A DNA stretch of 56,676 nt from Martelella radicis. Lineage in GTDB: Bacteria > Pseudomonadota > Alphaproteobacteria > Rhizobiales > Rhizobiaceae. The first letter of the stretch is position 1. Every line of letters begins with the position of its first letter. The notes below the pieces were generated by a model. That model saw only the letters and a program-made list of their open reading frames with translations. It was not told where the DNA came from and made no database searches. The stretch spans positions 1-56,676 of the forward strand of contig NZ_JACIDZ010000019.1 in the NCBI RefSeq assembly GCF_014196625.1. Reading direction: 5' to 3'. Positions 35,505 to 43,846 of the stretch are shown piece by piece. The position numbers were made by a program, and so were the translations under genes.

Positions 35505-36707
35505 TCACTCAGAACCAGGAAGCGAAGCCGCCTTGTCGCGCAGAAGCTTCAGGAACAGCGCCTGGGCGGCGGTCGGCAGGAAGCCGGCGCGCAAGGTCAG
35601 CCCGATCGGGCGCGCGCTTGCCGGAAGTTCGAACGGCAGGGCGACCATCAGCCCGTGGCCGATTTCCGCCTCCGCCTGCCGTTTCGAGACGCAGCCGAGA
35701 TGATCGCTCTTTTCCAGAAGTTCGCGCATCAGGATCACCGAGCGTGTTTCCACCAGCCGTGATGGAACGGCAAGCCCGGCGGCCTCGAAAATGCGGTCGA
35801 AATGGCTGCGGATCGGCGTGCCTTCAGGGGCGACGACGAAGGGATAGCGGGCAAGAGCCTCGAATGTCGGCTGCAACAGCGTGCCATCCTTCCTCTCGCG
35901 CAGAAGCGGATGCCCGGGCCCGGCGACCAGAACCACGCTGTCGGTAAACAGTTCCTCCTGGACAATATCGCCGATCGGCGCCGGATCGCGCAGCGCGCCG
36001 ATCAGGAAGTCCGTCTCGCCGCGCCTGAGCCCGGCAAGCAGGTCGTCGTAATCGCCTTCCAGCACATCGACCGGGATCGCGCGACCGAGCGCGCGAAAGG
36101 CGACGATCGCATCCGGCAGCACGCAGGCGCGCGACAGTGGCATGGCGCCGACGACGATCCGGCCGGTCTCCCGCTTCATCGCCTCCGCCAGATCGGCGTC
36201 CGCCTGAGCGAATTCGGCAAAGGCGAGCCGCGCGGCCTGCGCGAGCGCGGATGCCGCGCGGGTGGCGACGATGCCGAAGGAGGTGCGCTCGAACAAAGGA
36301 CGCTCCGCCTCGCTTTCAAGCTGGCTGACGGCGCGGTGAACCGTCGGCTGGGCAAGGCCGAGCCGCTTGGCGGCAAGCGTGAAGTTCTGGGTTTCGGCAA
36401 CGGCGATCAGAGCAAGCAGTTGCGCGCGCGTGACCGTCACCTCCAGGCGCGGCGCGACATCGGCGAGCGCGGGATCGAGATAGGCGAAAGCGCGCCTGAC
36501 TCGGCGTGCAAGCGTCTCGCCGGCCTCGGTGACGAAGAGCCCCTGGGGCGTGCGCGAAAAGAGCGTCGCCCCGGCAAGGCTTGCGATCTTGCCCAGCGCC
36601 TGGGTCACGGCCGGTTGCGAGACGAAGCACAATTCTGCCGCCCGCGTGACCGAATGCGTCTCGGCGACGGCCAGGAAGACCCTGAGATGGCGAAGATTGT
36701 AGGGCAA
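35505..36707 (-). CDS. LysR-type regulator with two HTH domains
   Basis: This 400-residue protein is longer than the usual 300-residue LysR form because the N-terminus has two winged-helix domains: residues 5-63 ('LRVFLAVAETHSVTRAAELCFVSQPAVTQALGKI') and 94-152 ('LLALIAVAETQNFTLAAKRLGLAQPTVHRAVSQL'). The substrate-binding domain follows from about residue 175. The gene is the second in a minus-strand pair with the DUF1932 dehydrogenase. An inverted repeat with LysR-like spacing before galB (37783-37859) makes the gal operon a likely target. Confidence 0.87.
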   Translation of the reverse strand: MPYNLRHLRVFLAVAETHSVTRAAELCFVSQPAVTQALGKIASLAGATLFSRTPQGLFVTEAGETLARRVRRAFAYLDPALADVAPRLEVTVTRAQLLALIAVAETQNFTLAAKRLGLAQPTVHRAVSQLESEAERPLFERTSFGIVATRAASALAQAARLAFAEFAQADADLAEAMKRETGRIVVGAMPLSRACVLPDAIVAFRALGRAIPVDVLEGDYDDLLAGLRRGETDFLIGALRDPAPIGDIVQEELFTDSVVLVAGPGHPLLRERKDGTLLQPTFEALARYPFVVAPEGTPIRSHFDRIFEAAGLAVPSRLVETRSVILMRELLEKSDHLGCVSKRQAEAEIGHGLMVALPFELPASARPIGLTLRAGFLPTAAQALFLKLLRDKAASLPGSE

Positions 36708-36791
36708 GGGCGCCTCCGCGACGTGTTCGGCGGATTTATAGCATGCGGAACGGCGGAAGCGATGGCAAAGGCACGGGTTGGTGCGAGGGCC

Positions 36792-37685
36792 TCAGTCTTC
36801 GGCGCGGGAATTGCTCTTTGCCGAAAGGATCAGTCGAACGCGCTCCGCGAGGTCATCGTCTCTTGCCGTCTTCAGCTCATAGCCCCCGATTTCCGCCTGC
36901 CATGCCGCGGTTGCTGCGCTCATGCGCGGTTCAAGTCCGAGATCGCTCACGGTTGCCGCGACCTCGCGCATTTCCGCGGCGCGCCGTGTGCCGTGCACCA
37001 TCATCCGCTCGAGGCAGTAGGCGGCCTTTTTCGGCCAGTCGATCTGCGGATCGGAGGCGGAAAGCGAGGCGAGAACCGCAGCGCTGACGCCCGCCTTTTC
37101 GGCGGCGAGAAAACACTCCGCCATCAGCGCTTCCGTGCCCTTGATCATCACCGAGCGGATCATCTTCACCGAAGAGGCATCGCCGATCTCAGGGCCGGTC
37201 ACCCGTCCGTTCATGCCAAGGCCTGCCATCGCCTCCGCGCCTTTTCTCGCGTGCGGACCCGAGACGAGGCACGGCGTTTCGTGGCGTTTCGGGTGGATCG
37301 GGCTCATGATCGCGACATCGACGTAACGCGCGCCGGCGGCATCGATCAACGCCGCGTTACGGCGCTTGGTCTCCGGCGAACAGGAATTGCCGTCGAGATA
37401 GAGCGTGCCGGGCCTGATATGCGGCGCGGCCGCCTCTGCAGCGGAAAATGCGTTGTCGGCGGTGACCAGGCTGAAGACGAGATCGCTTCGCTGCAGCAGA
37501 GCGGCGGAAGACGGGGCGCAGAAGACGCCGCGCTCGTCGCAGGCCTCGGTGATTGCTTCTGCCGTGTCGGCCCGCAGCGTCTTGATATCGAAGGCGGCAA
37601 GGGTCGCGGCGATGCCCGCCGCCGCCCAGCCGTCCGCGATTGCGCGCGCGGCCTCGCCGAAACCGATAAATCCGATGGCTGTCAT
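36792..37685 (-). CDS. DUF1932 NAD(P)-binding dehydrogenase
   Basis: This 297-residue protein has an N-terminal Rossmann domain ('IGFIGFGEAARAIADGW') and a C-terminal DUF1932 domain as in 6-phosphogluconate/3-hydroxyisobutyrate dehydrogenase-like enzymes ('PIHPKRHETPCLVSGPHA', 'SSVKMIRSVMIKGTEALMAECFLAAEKAGV'). The substrate is unknown; next to galB-D, an oxo- or hydroxy-diacid intermediate is plausible. The ATG at 37685 has GGAGGAAGA upstream. It is divergent from galB and upstream of the LysR gene in the same direction. Confidence 0.84.
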   Translation of the reverse strand: MTAIGFIGFGEAARAIADGWAAAGIAATLAAFDIKTLRADTAEAITEACDERGVFCAPSSAALLQRSDLVFSLVTADNAFSAAEAAAPHIRPGTLYLDGNSCSPETKRRNAALIDAAGARYVDVAIMSPIHPKRHETPCLVSGPHARKGAEAMAGLGMNGRVTGPEIGDASSVKMIRSVMIKGTEALMAECFLAAEKAGVSAAVLASLSASDPQIDWPKKAAYCLERMMVHGTRRAAEMREVAATVSDLGLEPRMSAATAAWQAEIGGYELKTARDDDLAERVRLILSAKSNSRAED

Positions 37686-37782
37686 GGCTCTTCCTCCGTT
37701 GGTGTCCGCCCTCTCGGCAAACCGGAACCGACATCTAGAACCACGCGGCGGGGCAAAGGCCATTCAAAAGCCCGGCGCGGCT

Positions 37783-37859
37783 ATAAGTATTAGCTATAGA
37801 ACGACGTCATGCTCAAGCCATTCGAATGTTTTCGGCGTGGCTCTATAGCAAATTCTTAT
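37783..37859. promoter_or_regulatory. 20-bp inverted repeat, probable LysR operator of the gal operon
   Basis: A 20-base arm at 37783-37802 is matched, 17 of 20, by the inverted arm at 37840-37859; both hold the motif CTATAGC or its complement GCTATAG. Arm centres are 57 bases apart. The dyad lies between the divergent DUF1932 and galB genes, where a LysR tetramer would bind. Confidence 0.65.
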
Positions 37860-37936
37860 GCGTACGCCGCAATCCGAAATTGTCATTGCGGGCTCTCCGG
37901 CGTGAGATGCGGATCAACGGAGTAACGGAGGAAACC

Positions 37937-38674
37937 ATGCCGGAAACCAACAAGACCGCGCTCGTGATCAGCGCCCATGCCGCCGATTTCGTCTGGCGCT
38001 GCGGCGGGGCGATCGCGCTTCACGCTGCCAAGGGCTATGACGTCACGGTGCTGTGCCTTTCTTTCGGCGAGCGCGGCGAGAGCGCGAAACTCTGGAAGCA
38101 GGAGGGCATGACGCTCGACAAGGTGAAGAGCGAACGCCGCAAGGAGGCCGAACAGGCGGCGGAAGCCCTTGGCGTCCACGATCTCGTCTGTCTCGATCTT
38201 GGCGACTATCCGCTGGAGCTTTCCCGCGAGGACAAGAACAGGGTGGTCGAGGTCATCCGCAAGGTGCAGCCCGCCTTTATGCTGTCGCACTCGCAATATG
38301 ACCCCTACAACACCGACCATATGTACGCCACGCAGGTGGCGCTCGAATGCCGGATGATCGCCCAGGCCTGGGGGCATAATCCCGGTGAGAAGGTGCTGGG
38401 CGCGCCGCAGCTCTATCTGTTCGAGCCGCACCAGACCGAGCAGATGGGCTGGAAGCCGGACACGTTTCTCGACATCACGCCGGTGTGGGAGAAGAAGCGC
38501 GCGGCGATCGAATGCATGGCCGGGCAGGAGCACCTCTGGGAGTATTACACCCGCGTCGCCATCAACCGCGCCAATCATTTCAAGCGCAATTCCGGCGGGC
38601 AGGCCTCGGGGCGCGACTGCAAATATGCGGAAGGGTTCCAGTCGATCTTTCCGCGCACGGTCGACGAACTCTGA
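37937..38674 (+). CDS. galB: 4-oxalomesaconate hydratase, PIG-L/GalB type
   Basis: This 245-residue protein is of the LmbE/PIG-L fold with the zinc motif 'SAHAADFVWR' (His14, Asp17) and a further His in 'NTDHMYAT'. This fold, rather than the amidohydrolase fold of LigJ, is used by GalB of Pseudomonas putida to add water to 4-oxalomesaconate. Its placement with galC and galD supports the assignment. ACGGAGGAAACC precedes the ATG. Confidence 0.9.
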   Translation: MPETNKTALVISAHAADFVWRCGGAIALHAAKGYDVTVLCLSFGERGESAKLWKQEGMTLDKVKSERRKEAEQAAEALGVHDLVCLDLGDYPLELSREDKNRVVEVIRKVQPAFMLSHSQYDPYNTDHMYATQVALECRMIAQAWGHNPGEKVLGAPQLYLFEPHQTEQMGWKPDTFLDITPVWEKKRAAIECMAGQEHLWEYYTRVAINRANHFKRNSGGQASGRDCKYAEGFQSIFPRTVDEL

Positions 38675-38715
38675 GGCGGCGGGAAACGCCTGAAGAAGAA
38701 AGGGGAGGAACAGGA

Positions 38716-39687
38716 ATGACGACGGAACCGACAAATCCGAGCTTCGACATCGCCCATCTCGGCCATGTGGAAGTGCTGACCAACAAGTTCGAGGAGAGCC
38801 TCGATTTCTTCACCCGGATCTACGGGCTGAAACTGTCCGGACAGGACGAGAGTTCGGCCTATCTCAGGGCCTGGGACGATTATGAATATGCAACGCTGAA
38901 GCTGACGAAATCCGACACCACGGGCATCGCCCATATCGGCTATCGCGCCGCCTCGCCGGAAGCGCTGGAACGGCGCGTCGCGGCGATCGAGGCCTCCGAT
39001 TTCAAGGTGATCGGCTGGAACGACGGCGACCTGAGCCACGGCCGGGCCTTCCGTTTCGAGGATCCCTTCGGCCATGTGTTCGAGATCTATTACGACACCA
39101 ACTGGTACGAGCCGCAGGAGGACGCGGAGAAGGCGGCGCTGAAGAACACGGCATCCGCCTTTACCGGCATGCCGCCGCGCCGCCTCGACCATATCAACCT
39201 GCTGTCGGAAGACGTCACCGAATTCCGCCGCTTCATGATCACCTGCCTCGGCGCGCGGGTGACGGAATATATCCTTCTCGACAATGGCCGGCTCGGCGGT
39301 TGCTGGTTCACCATCAACAACAAGAGCTATGACCTCGCCTGCACCGAGGAGCATGGCGGCGGCAAGGGACGACTGCATCACGTGACCTATGCCACCGACC
39401 AGCGCGAGGACATTCTGCGCGCCGCCGACATCTTCCTGCAGAACGGCGTCCACATCGAGACCGGGCCGCACAAGCACGCCATCCAGGGCACCTTCTTCCT
39501 CTATGTGTGGGAGCCGGCGGGCAATCGCGTCGAGCTCGCCAATGCCGGTTCCCGTCTTGTTCTGGCGCCGGACTGGCAGCCGGTCTGCTGGACCGAGGCC
39601 GACCGCAAGAAGGGCCAGGCCTGGGGATTGAAGACGATCGAGAGCTTCCACACCCACGGCACGCCGCCGGTCGCCGGCAAGGAGTGA
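38716..39687 (+). CDS. type I extradiol dioxygenase, catechol 2,3-dioxygenase-like
   Basis: This 323-residue protein has four beta-alpha-beta-beta-beta modules of the VOC fold. The Fe(II) ligands align as His159 ('RRLDHINLL'), His221/222 ('GRLHHVTYAT') and Glu273 ('NRVELAN'), as in catechol 2,3-dioxygenases. It lies between galB and galC, an unexpected place, because ring opening of gallate is already provided by ligAB. It may cleave a related catechol such as 3-O-methylgallate or a side-product. GGGGAGGAA precedes the ATG. Confidence 0.88.
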   Translation: MTTEPTNPSFDIAHLGHVEVLTNKFEESLDFFTRIYGLKLSGQDESSAYLRAWDDYEYATLKLTKSDTTGIAHIGYRAASPEALERRVAAIEASDFKVIGWNDGDLSHGRAFRFEDPFGHVFEIYYDTNWYEPQEDAEKAALKNTASAFTGMPPRRLDHINLLSEDVTEFRRFMITCLGARVTEYILLDNGRLGGCWFTINNKSYDLACTEEHGGGKGRLHHVTYATDQREDILRAADIFLQNGVHIETGPHKHAIQGTFFLYVWEPAGNRVELANAGSRLVLAPDWQPVCWTEADRKKGQAWGLKTIESFHTHGTPPVAGKE

Positions 39688-39690
39688 AGG

Positions 39691-40398
39691 ATGAGCACGG
39701 ACAATCTCAAACTGGCGCCCGGCACGCCCGGCTATGTCATCCAGAATGTGCCGCGCGCCGACGGCGCCGTCATCGACGCGCTCGGCAAGGCGGGCGTTGC
39801 GACCGTGCACGAGGCGCAAGGGCGCATCGGCTGCCTTGCCGCCGATCTTCGCCCGATCTATCGCGGCGCGCAGATCGCCGGTTCCGCCGTCACCATCTCC
39901 GCGGCCCCCGGCGACAACTGGATGATCCATGTGGCGATCGAACAGCTTCAGCCGGGCGACATTCTGGTGCTCGCCCCGACCAGCCCCTGCGACAACGGCT
40001 ATTTCGGCGATCTGCTGGCAACCTCGGCAAAGGTGCGCGGCTGCCGCGGCCTGATCATCGATGCGGGCGTGCGCGATACGAAGGATCTCGAGGCGATGGA
40101 TTTTCCCGTCTGGTCCAAGGCGGTCAGCGTCCAGGGCACGGTCAAGGAAACGCTCGGCTCGGTCAATGTGCCGGTCATCTGCGGCGGGCAGTTGATCGAG
40201 GCGGGCGATATCATCGTCGCCGACGATGACGGCGTCTGCGTCGTGAAACGGGCGGATGCCGAAAAGGTGCTGGCGGCCGCCGAAAAACGCCTCGACAACG
40301 AGGAGATGAAGCGCAAGCGGCTTGCCGCCGGCGAGCTCGGCCTCGACATCTACGACATGCGCCCGCGCCTTGCGGAAAAGGGCCTGAAATATGTCTGA
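39691..40398 (+). CDS. ligK: 4-carboxy-4-hydroxy-2-oxoadipate aldolase / oxaloacetate decarboxylase (GalC/LigK)
   Basis: This 235-residue protein is of the RraA fold with the signature '[28 protein letters not shown]', where Gly-Asp and Arg-Asp bind the divalent metal and substrate. It splits 4-carboxy-4-hydroxy-2-oxoadipate to pyruvate and oxaloacetate, the final step of gallate and protocatechuate 4,5-cleavage. The downstream galD overlaps by eight bases, so both are co-translated. Confidence 0.93.
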   Translation: MSTDNLKLAPGTPGYVIQNVPRADGAVIDALGKAGVATVHEAQGRIGCLAADLRPIYRGAQIAGSAVTISAAPGDNWMIHVAIEQLQPGDILVLAPTSPCDNGYFGDLLATSAKVRGCRGLIIDAGVRDTKDLEAMDFPVWSKAVSVQGTVKETLGSVNVPVICGGQLIEAGDIIVADDDGVCVVKRADAEKVLAAAEKRLDNEEMKRKRLAAGELGLDIYDMRPRLAEKGLKYV

Positions 40399-41452
40399 GG
40401 ACGGCATTGCCTGTCTTTGGATGCGCGGCGGGTCATCCAAGGGCGCCTATTTCCTGGCTTCCGACCTGCCGGACGAGAAGGCCGCGCGCGACGATCTGCT
40501 GCTGCGGATCATGGGCTCGCCCGATCCGCGCCAGATCGACGGCATCGGCGGGGCCGATCCGCTGACCTCGAAGGTGGCGATCCTGTCGCCGCCCTCGCGC
40601 GCGGATGCCGATGTCGATTATCTGTTCCTGCAGGTCTTCGTTGACAAGCCGCTGGTGAGCGACAAGCAGGGCTGCGGCAATATTCTTGCCGGCGTCGGCC
40701 CTGCGGCGATCGAGCGCGGGCTTGTGCCGGCGACGGGCGCGCGGACCGAGGTCAGGATCCATATGGTCAACACCGGCGAGATCGCGGTCGCGCGGATCGA
40801 GACGCCCGGCGGCAGGGTCAATTATGCTGGCGATGCCGAGATTGCCGGGGTGCCCGGCCGTCATGCGGCGATCCCGCTTCTGTTCAAGAACATCGCCGGC
40901 TCCATGTGCGGCGCGCTCTTGCCCACCGGCAATGCGGTGGACGAGATCGAGGGCGTGAAGGCGACGCTGATCGATAATGGCATGCCCTGCGTCATCCTGC
41001 GGGCGGAGGATTTCGGCCTCACCGGCAAGGAAGAGCCGGAGGCGCTGGAAAAGGACACGGAACTGAAGAAACGGCTTGAGGCGATCCGGCTGAAGGCCGG
41101 GCCGATGATGGCGCTTGGCGACGTGACGGAGGCCTCGGTGCCGAAGATGACGCTGGTCTCGGCGCCGGAAAACGGCGGTTCGATTGCCACGCGCTCCTTC
41201 ATTCCGCACAGGGTCCACGCCGCCATCGGCGTGTTTGCCGCCATCTCGGTGGCAACGGCAACGCGGATCGAGGGGTCGGTGGCGAAGGATCTCGCCGTCG
41301 ATCCGGGCGACGGCAATTATCTGGTCGAGCATCCGACCGGGGCGCTGGACGTGTTTCTCGACATCGGCGCGGACGGCGAAATCCTCGGCGCGGGCAATCG
41401 CCGCACGGCCCGCAAGCTGTTCGACGGTCGCGTGTTCCCGCGCGAGGGGTGA
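40391..41452 (+). CDS. galD: 4-oxalomesaconate tautomerase (GalD)
   Basis: This 353-residue protein of the PrpF/DUF453 (diaminopimelate epimerase-like) fold starts with '[16 protein letters not shown]' and carries '[15 protein letters not shown]' and '[24 protein letters not shown]'. GalD turns the keto form of 4-oxalomesaconate into the enol that GalB hydrates. It closes the operon of galB, dioxygenase, galC and galD. The convergent regulator gene starts only seven bases beyond the stop. Confidence 0.92.
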   Translation: MSEDGIACLWMRGGSSKGAYFLASDLPDEKAARDDLLLRIMGSPDPRQIDGIGGADPLTSKVAILSPPSRADADVDYLFLQVFVDKPLVSDKQGCGNILAGVGPAAIERGLVPATGARTEVRIHMVNTGEIAVARIETPGGRVNYAGDAEIAGVPGRHAAIPLLFKNIAGSMCGALLPTGNAVDEIEGVKATLIDNGMPCVILRAEDFGLTGKEEPEALEKDTELKKRLEAIRLKAGPMMALGDVTEASVPKMTLVSAPENGGSIATRSFIPHRVHAAIGVFAAISVATATRIEGSVAKDLAVDPGDGNYLVEHPTGALDVFLDIGADGEILGAGNRRTARKLFDGRVFPREG

Positions 41453-41458
41453 GCCGTC

Positions 41459-42049
41459 TCAGCGCGGCGCGCGCTTGGCGAGGATGCGCTGCAGGGTGCG
41501 GCGGTGCATGTTGAGACGGCGCGCGGTTTCCGACACATTGCGGTCGCACATCTCGTAGACGCGCTGGATATGTTCCCAGCGCACGCGGTCGGCCGACATC
41601 GGGTTTTCCGGCGGATCGACCTTTTCGCCCGGCGCCTGGGTCAGGGCATGAACGATATCGTCGGCGTCGGCGGGCTTGGCCAGATAGTCGAGCGCGCCGA
41701 GTTTCACGGCCGTCACGGCGGTGGCGATATTGCCGTAGCCGGTCAGCACCACGATGCGCGTGTCCTCGCGCGCCTCGCGAATGGCGGCGATCACGTCGAG
41801 GCCGGTGCCGTCTTCGAGCCTGAGGTCAACGACGGCATATTTCGGCGGCCGCGCCTTTGCCTTTTCAATGCCTTCGGCAACGGTCTCGGCGGTCTCGATG
41901 GCAAAGCCGCGCGTTTCCATGGCCCGGGCGATGCGGCGCAGGAAGGGCGTGTCGTCATCAACGATCAGAAGGCTCATTTCGCCGTCCGGTTCACCCGTCA
42001 GTGCATCCCGGCCGAAATCGGTTTCTTGCGTGTCGTCCATGTCTGTCAT
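41459..42049 (-). CDS. actR: ActR/RegA-type redox response regulator
   Basis: This 196-residue protein has a receiver domain (phosphoacceptor Asp75 in 'VVDLRLEDG', 'LTGYGNIATAVTAVKLGALDYLAKP' as the switch region) and a C-terminal Fis-type helix-turn-helix ('VRWEHIQRVYEMCDRNVSETARRLNMHRRTLQRIL'). The proline hinge and HTH are diagnostic of RegA/ActR/PrrA, global regulators of respiration, CO2 and nitrogen fixation genes. The cognate kinase lies 10.5 kb away at 52555-53862, not next door. An alternative ATG four codons in cannot be excluded. Confidence 0.93.
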   Translation of the reverse strand: MTDMDDTQETDFGRDALTGEPDGEMSLLIVDDDTPFLRRIARAMETRGFAIETAETVAEGIEKAKARPPKYAVVDLRLEDGTGLDVIAAIREAREDTRIVVLTGYGNIATAVTAVKLGALDYLAKPADADDIVHALTQAPGEKVDPPENPMSADRVRWEHIQRVYEMCDRNVSETARRLNMHRRTLQRILAKRAPR

Positions 42050-42246
42050 GCCTGAATTCTCGTGTGCGGCAAATGACCGCGCGTCAATCCTGTCAAATGG
42101 TTATGGACCTCCTCGGCCCGGGGGTAAACCCTGCACCGCCTCAAAAACGGTCGTATGCGACGCGTCTTGGCGCGGCGCAGGCCGGTTTGGCAGGAGCGAT
42201 CCGGCCGGCTGGCCGGCCGATGGCCTCGAGGGCTCTTGCGGACGGT

Positions 42247-42639
42247 CTATCCGCTCAGCCGGACAAGGGCCGAGAGCACGTCGGAACGGCGCAGGAGACC
42301 GACAAGCCGGTTGCCGTCGGTCACGGGGAAGACGCGGTGCGGATGGGAAATGAAGGCCTCCGCCGCGGCGACCAGATCGGCGCTTGCCGGCAGGCTGACG
42401 ACATTGCGGCTCATATAGTCGCCGACCGTTCCCTTCCATTCCTGGTAATAGCTCGCCTGCAGGGCGGGGTTGAAACAGTCTTTCTGGGTGAGGATGCCGC
42501 AAAGCGCTCCGCCTTCATCGATAACCGGCGCCGCCGCCGCTCTGCTTTCGACAAGCAGCGCAACGGCGCGGCGGATCGGCATTTCCGGCGTGACGGTCAG
42601 CGCGTCGGTCTTGGTGATCTCGGCGATCGTGTCGGTCAT
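42247..42639 (-). CDS. CBS-domain pair protein
   Basis: This 130-residue protein consists of two CBS motifs ('ALTVTPEMPIRRAVALLVESRAAAAPVIDEGGALCGILTQKDCFN' and 'VSLPASADLVAAAEAFISHPHRVFPVTDGNRLVGLLRRSDVLSAL'). CBS pairs bind adenine nucleotides or NAD(P) and act as energy sensors. The ATG at 42639 overlaps the nqrM stop (ATGA), so it is translated with the Nqr genes and could sense nucleotides in relation to Nqr activity. It ends about 190 bases before actR. Confidence 0.85.
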   Translation of the reverse strand: MTDTIAEITKTDALTVTPEMPIRRAVALLVESRAAAAPVIDEGGALCGILTQKDCFNPALQASYYQEWKGTVGDYMSRNVVSLPASADLVAAAEAFISHPHRVFPVTDGNRLVGLLRRSDVLSALVRLSG

Positions 42640-42803
42640 TCGGCCTCGCTCGACAGGCGGTTCGGGCAGCCCTCGCAGGCGGCCTCCTTCATGCAGGCCA
42701 TGCCGCCGCATGAGCCCTTCAGCGGGCCGCGCCCGACGAAGAGGCTGACGCCAAGGCCGGCCATGCCGAGAACGACGATCGCGATTGCCAGCAGGATTTC
42801 CAT
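42636..42803 (-). CDS. nqrM: NqrM, Nqr maturation protein
   Basis: This 55-residue protein has one N-terminal membrane helix ('MEILLAIAIVVLGMAGLGVSLFVG') and a cysteine cluster ('SCGGMACMKEAACEGCPN'). NqrM delivers iron for the membrane [2Fe-2S] site held by NqrD and NqrE. It lies between apbE and the CBS gene on the nqr strand. The reading frame extends further upstream but only the part from the ATG at 42803 matches the family. Confidence 0.9.
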   Translation of the reverse strand: MEILLAIAIVVLGMAGLGVSLFVGRGPLKGSCGGMACMKEAACEGCPNRLSSEAE

Positions 42804-42825
42804 GTCCGTGCTCCCTTCGAGGCGA

Positions 42826-43842
42826 TTATAGCAGATAACGGTCGAAACCGCCCGTTGTTTCACGCCTGAGGTCTTGTCCCTCATGGAAGAGGAAGAGGGC
42901 GGCGATCGACTGGCGGCGGGCCAGCGCCGGGCCATCCTCGCCGGCGGCCGTCAGCGCCGTCGCCCAACCATCGGCCGTCATCGCGTCTTGCGCCAGCACC
43001 GAGACCGAGGCAATCGCGCCCTCGACCGGCACGGCATGGCGCGGATCGATGATGTGGCTGTAGGTATGGCCGGAGAGCGCATAGCTCTGGGCGCGAAGCC
43101 CGGAGGTGGCGACCGCGCCGTCGGCAAGCCGCAGCACGCCGGCGCCGCCGTTGGCGTCCGGCCGTGGATCTTCCACCGCCACCTGCCACGGGCGTCCCGC
43201 CGGATGATTGCCGCGCGCGACCAGTTCGCCGCCGAGATCGATGAGGAAGTCGGAATAGCCGGCACCCATCAGGCGGTCTGCCATCAAGTCGAGCGCGCGG
43301 CCCTTGGCTATGCCGCAAAGATCCATGGTCACGCCGGATTTCGTCTTTTCCAGGCGGTCTCCGTCGACGCCGAGCGCATGCCAGAGCGGCGGCGCGCCAT
43401 CCTCGGCTGCATCGCCTTCGATCGGGCCGAAGCCGTATCGAGCGACCAGAGGCCCGACGCTCGGATCGAACCAGCCGTCGCTCGCGCGCGCCACATCGAG
43501 CGCCGATTGCGCGACGAAGGCGGTCTCGGCCGATACCCGTTTGCCGCCGGGGCCGGCGCGGTTGAAGGCGGTGATCTCGCTGTCGTCCCGCCAGGGCGAC
43601 ATCATCCGGTCGATGCCGGAAAGAAGCGTGTCGATATCGCCGCGAAGCGCTTCCGGCTGTCCGTTATCCGGCACGGCGACCCGCCATGTGGTGGCAAAGG
43701 CCTTGCCGGTGATCTGCCGGGTCGCGGGCGCGGATCTCAGGATCGCGGGCGCTTCGGCCCGGGCAGCGGTCGCGGCCAGAAGGCCTGCTCCGGAAAGCGC
43801 CAGAACGCGGCGGCGGGTCAGATAGGTATGACGTGCTTTCAT
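42826..43842 (-). CDS. apbE: FAD:protein FMN transferase (ApbE)
   Basis: This 338-residue protein has an N-terminal Tat or Sec-type signal ('TRRRVLALSGAGLLAATAARAEA') and the ApbE flavin transferase domain, with 'GKAFATTWRV', 'DIDTLLSGIDRMMSPWRDDSEITAFNRA', 'MDLCGIAKGRALDLMADRL' and 'SHIIDPRHAVPVEGAIASVSV'. It attaches FMN to threonine of Nqr subunits in the periplasm. Only NqrC carries a recognisable acceptor motif in this operon. A short gap separates it from nqrF. Confidence 0.93.
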   Translation of the reverse strand: MKARHTYLTRRRVLALSGAGLLAATAARAEAPAILRSAPATRQITGKAFATTWRVAVPDNGQPEALRGDIDTLLSGIDRMMSPWRDDSEITAFNRAGPGGKRVSAETAFVAQSALDVARASDGWFDPSVGPLVARYGFGPIEGDAAEDGAPPLWHALGVDGDRLEKTKSGVTMDLCGIAKGRALDLMADRLMGAGYSDFLIDLGGELVARGNHPAGRPWQVAVEDPRPDANGGAGVLRLADGAVATSGLRAQSYALSGHTYSHIIDPRHAVPVEGAIASVSVLAQDAMTADGWATALTAAGEDGPALARRQSIAALFLFHEGQDLRRETTGGFDRYLL

Positions 43843-43846
43843 GAGG

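Noticed and set aside
35802-37793. 663-codon plus-strand frame across the LysR and DUF1932 genes
   Set aside because: It is antisense to two well-supported genes and shows no domain; it is a GC-frame artefact.
38575-40440. 621-codon minus-strand frame across the dioxygenase and galC
   Set aside because: Its amino acid content is arginine- and histidine-rich and unlike a real protein; it mirrors the two gal genes.
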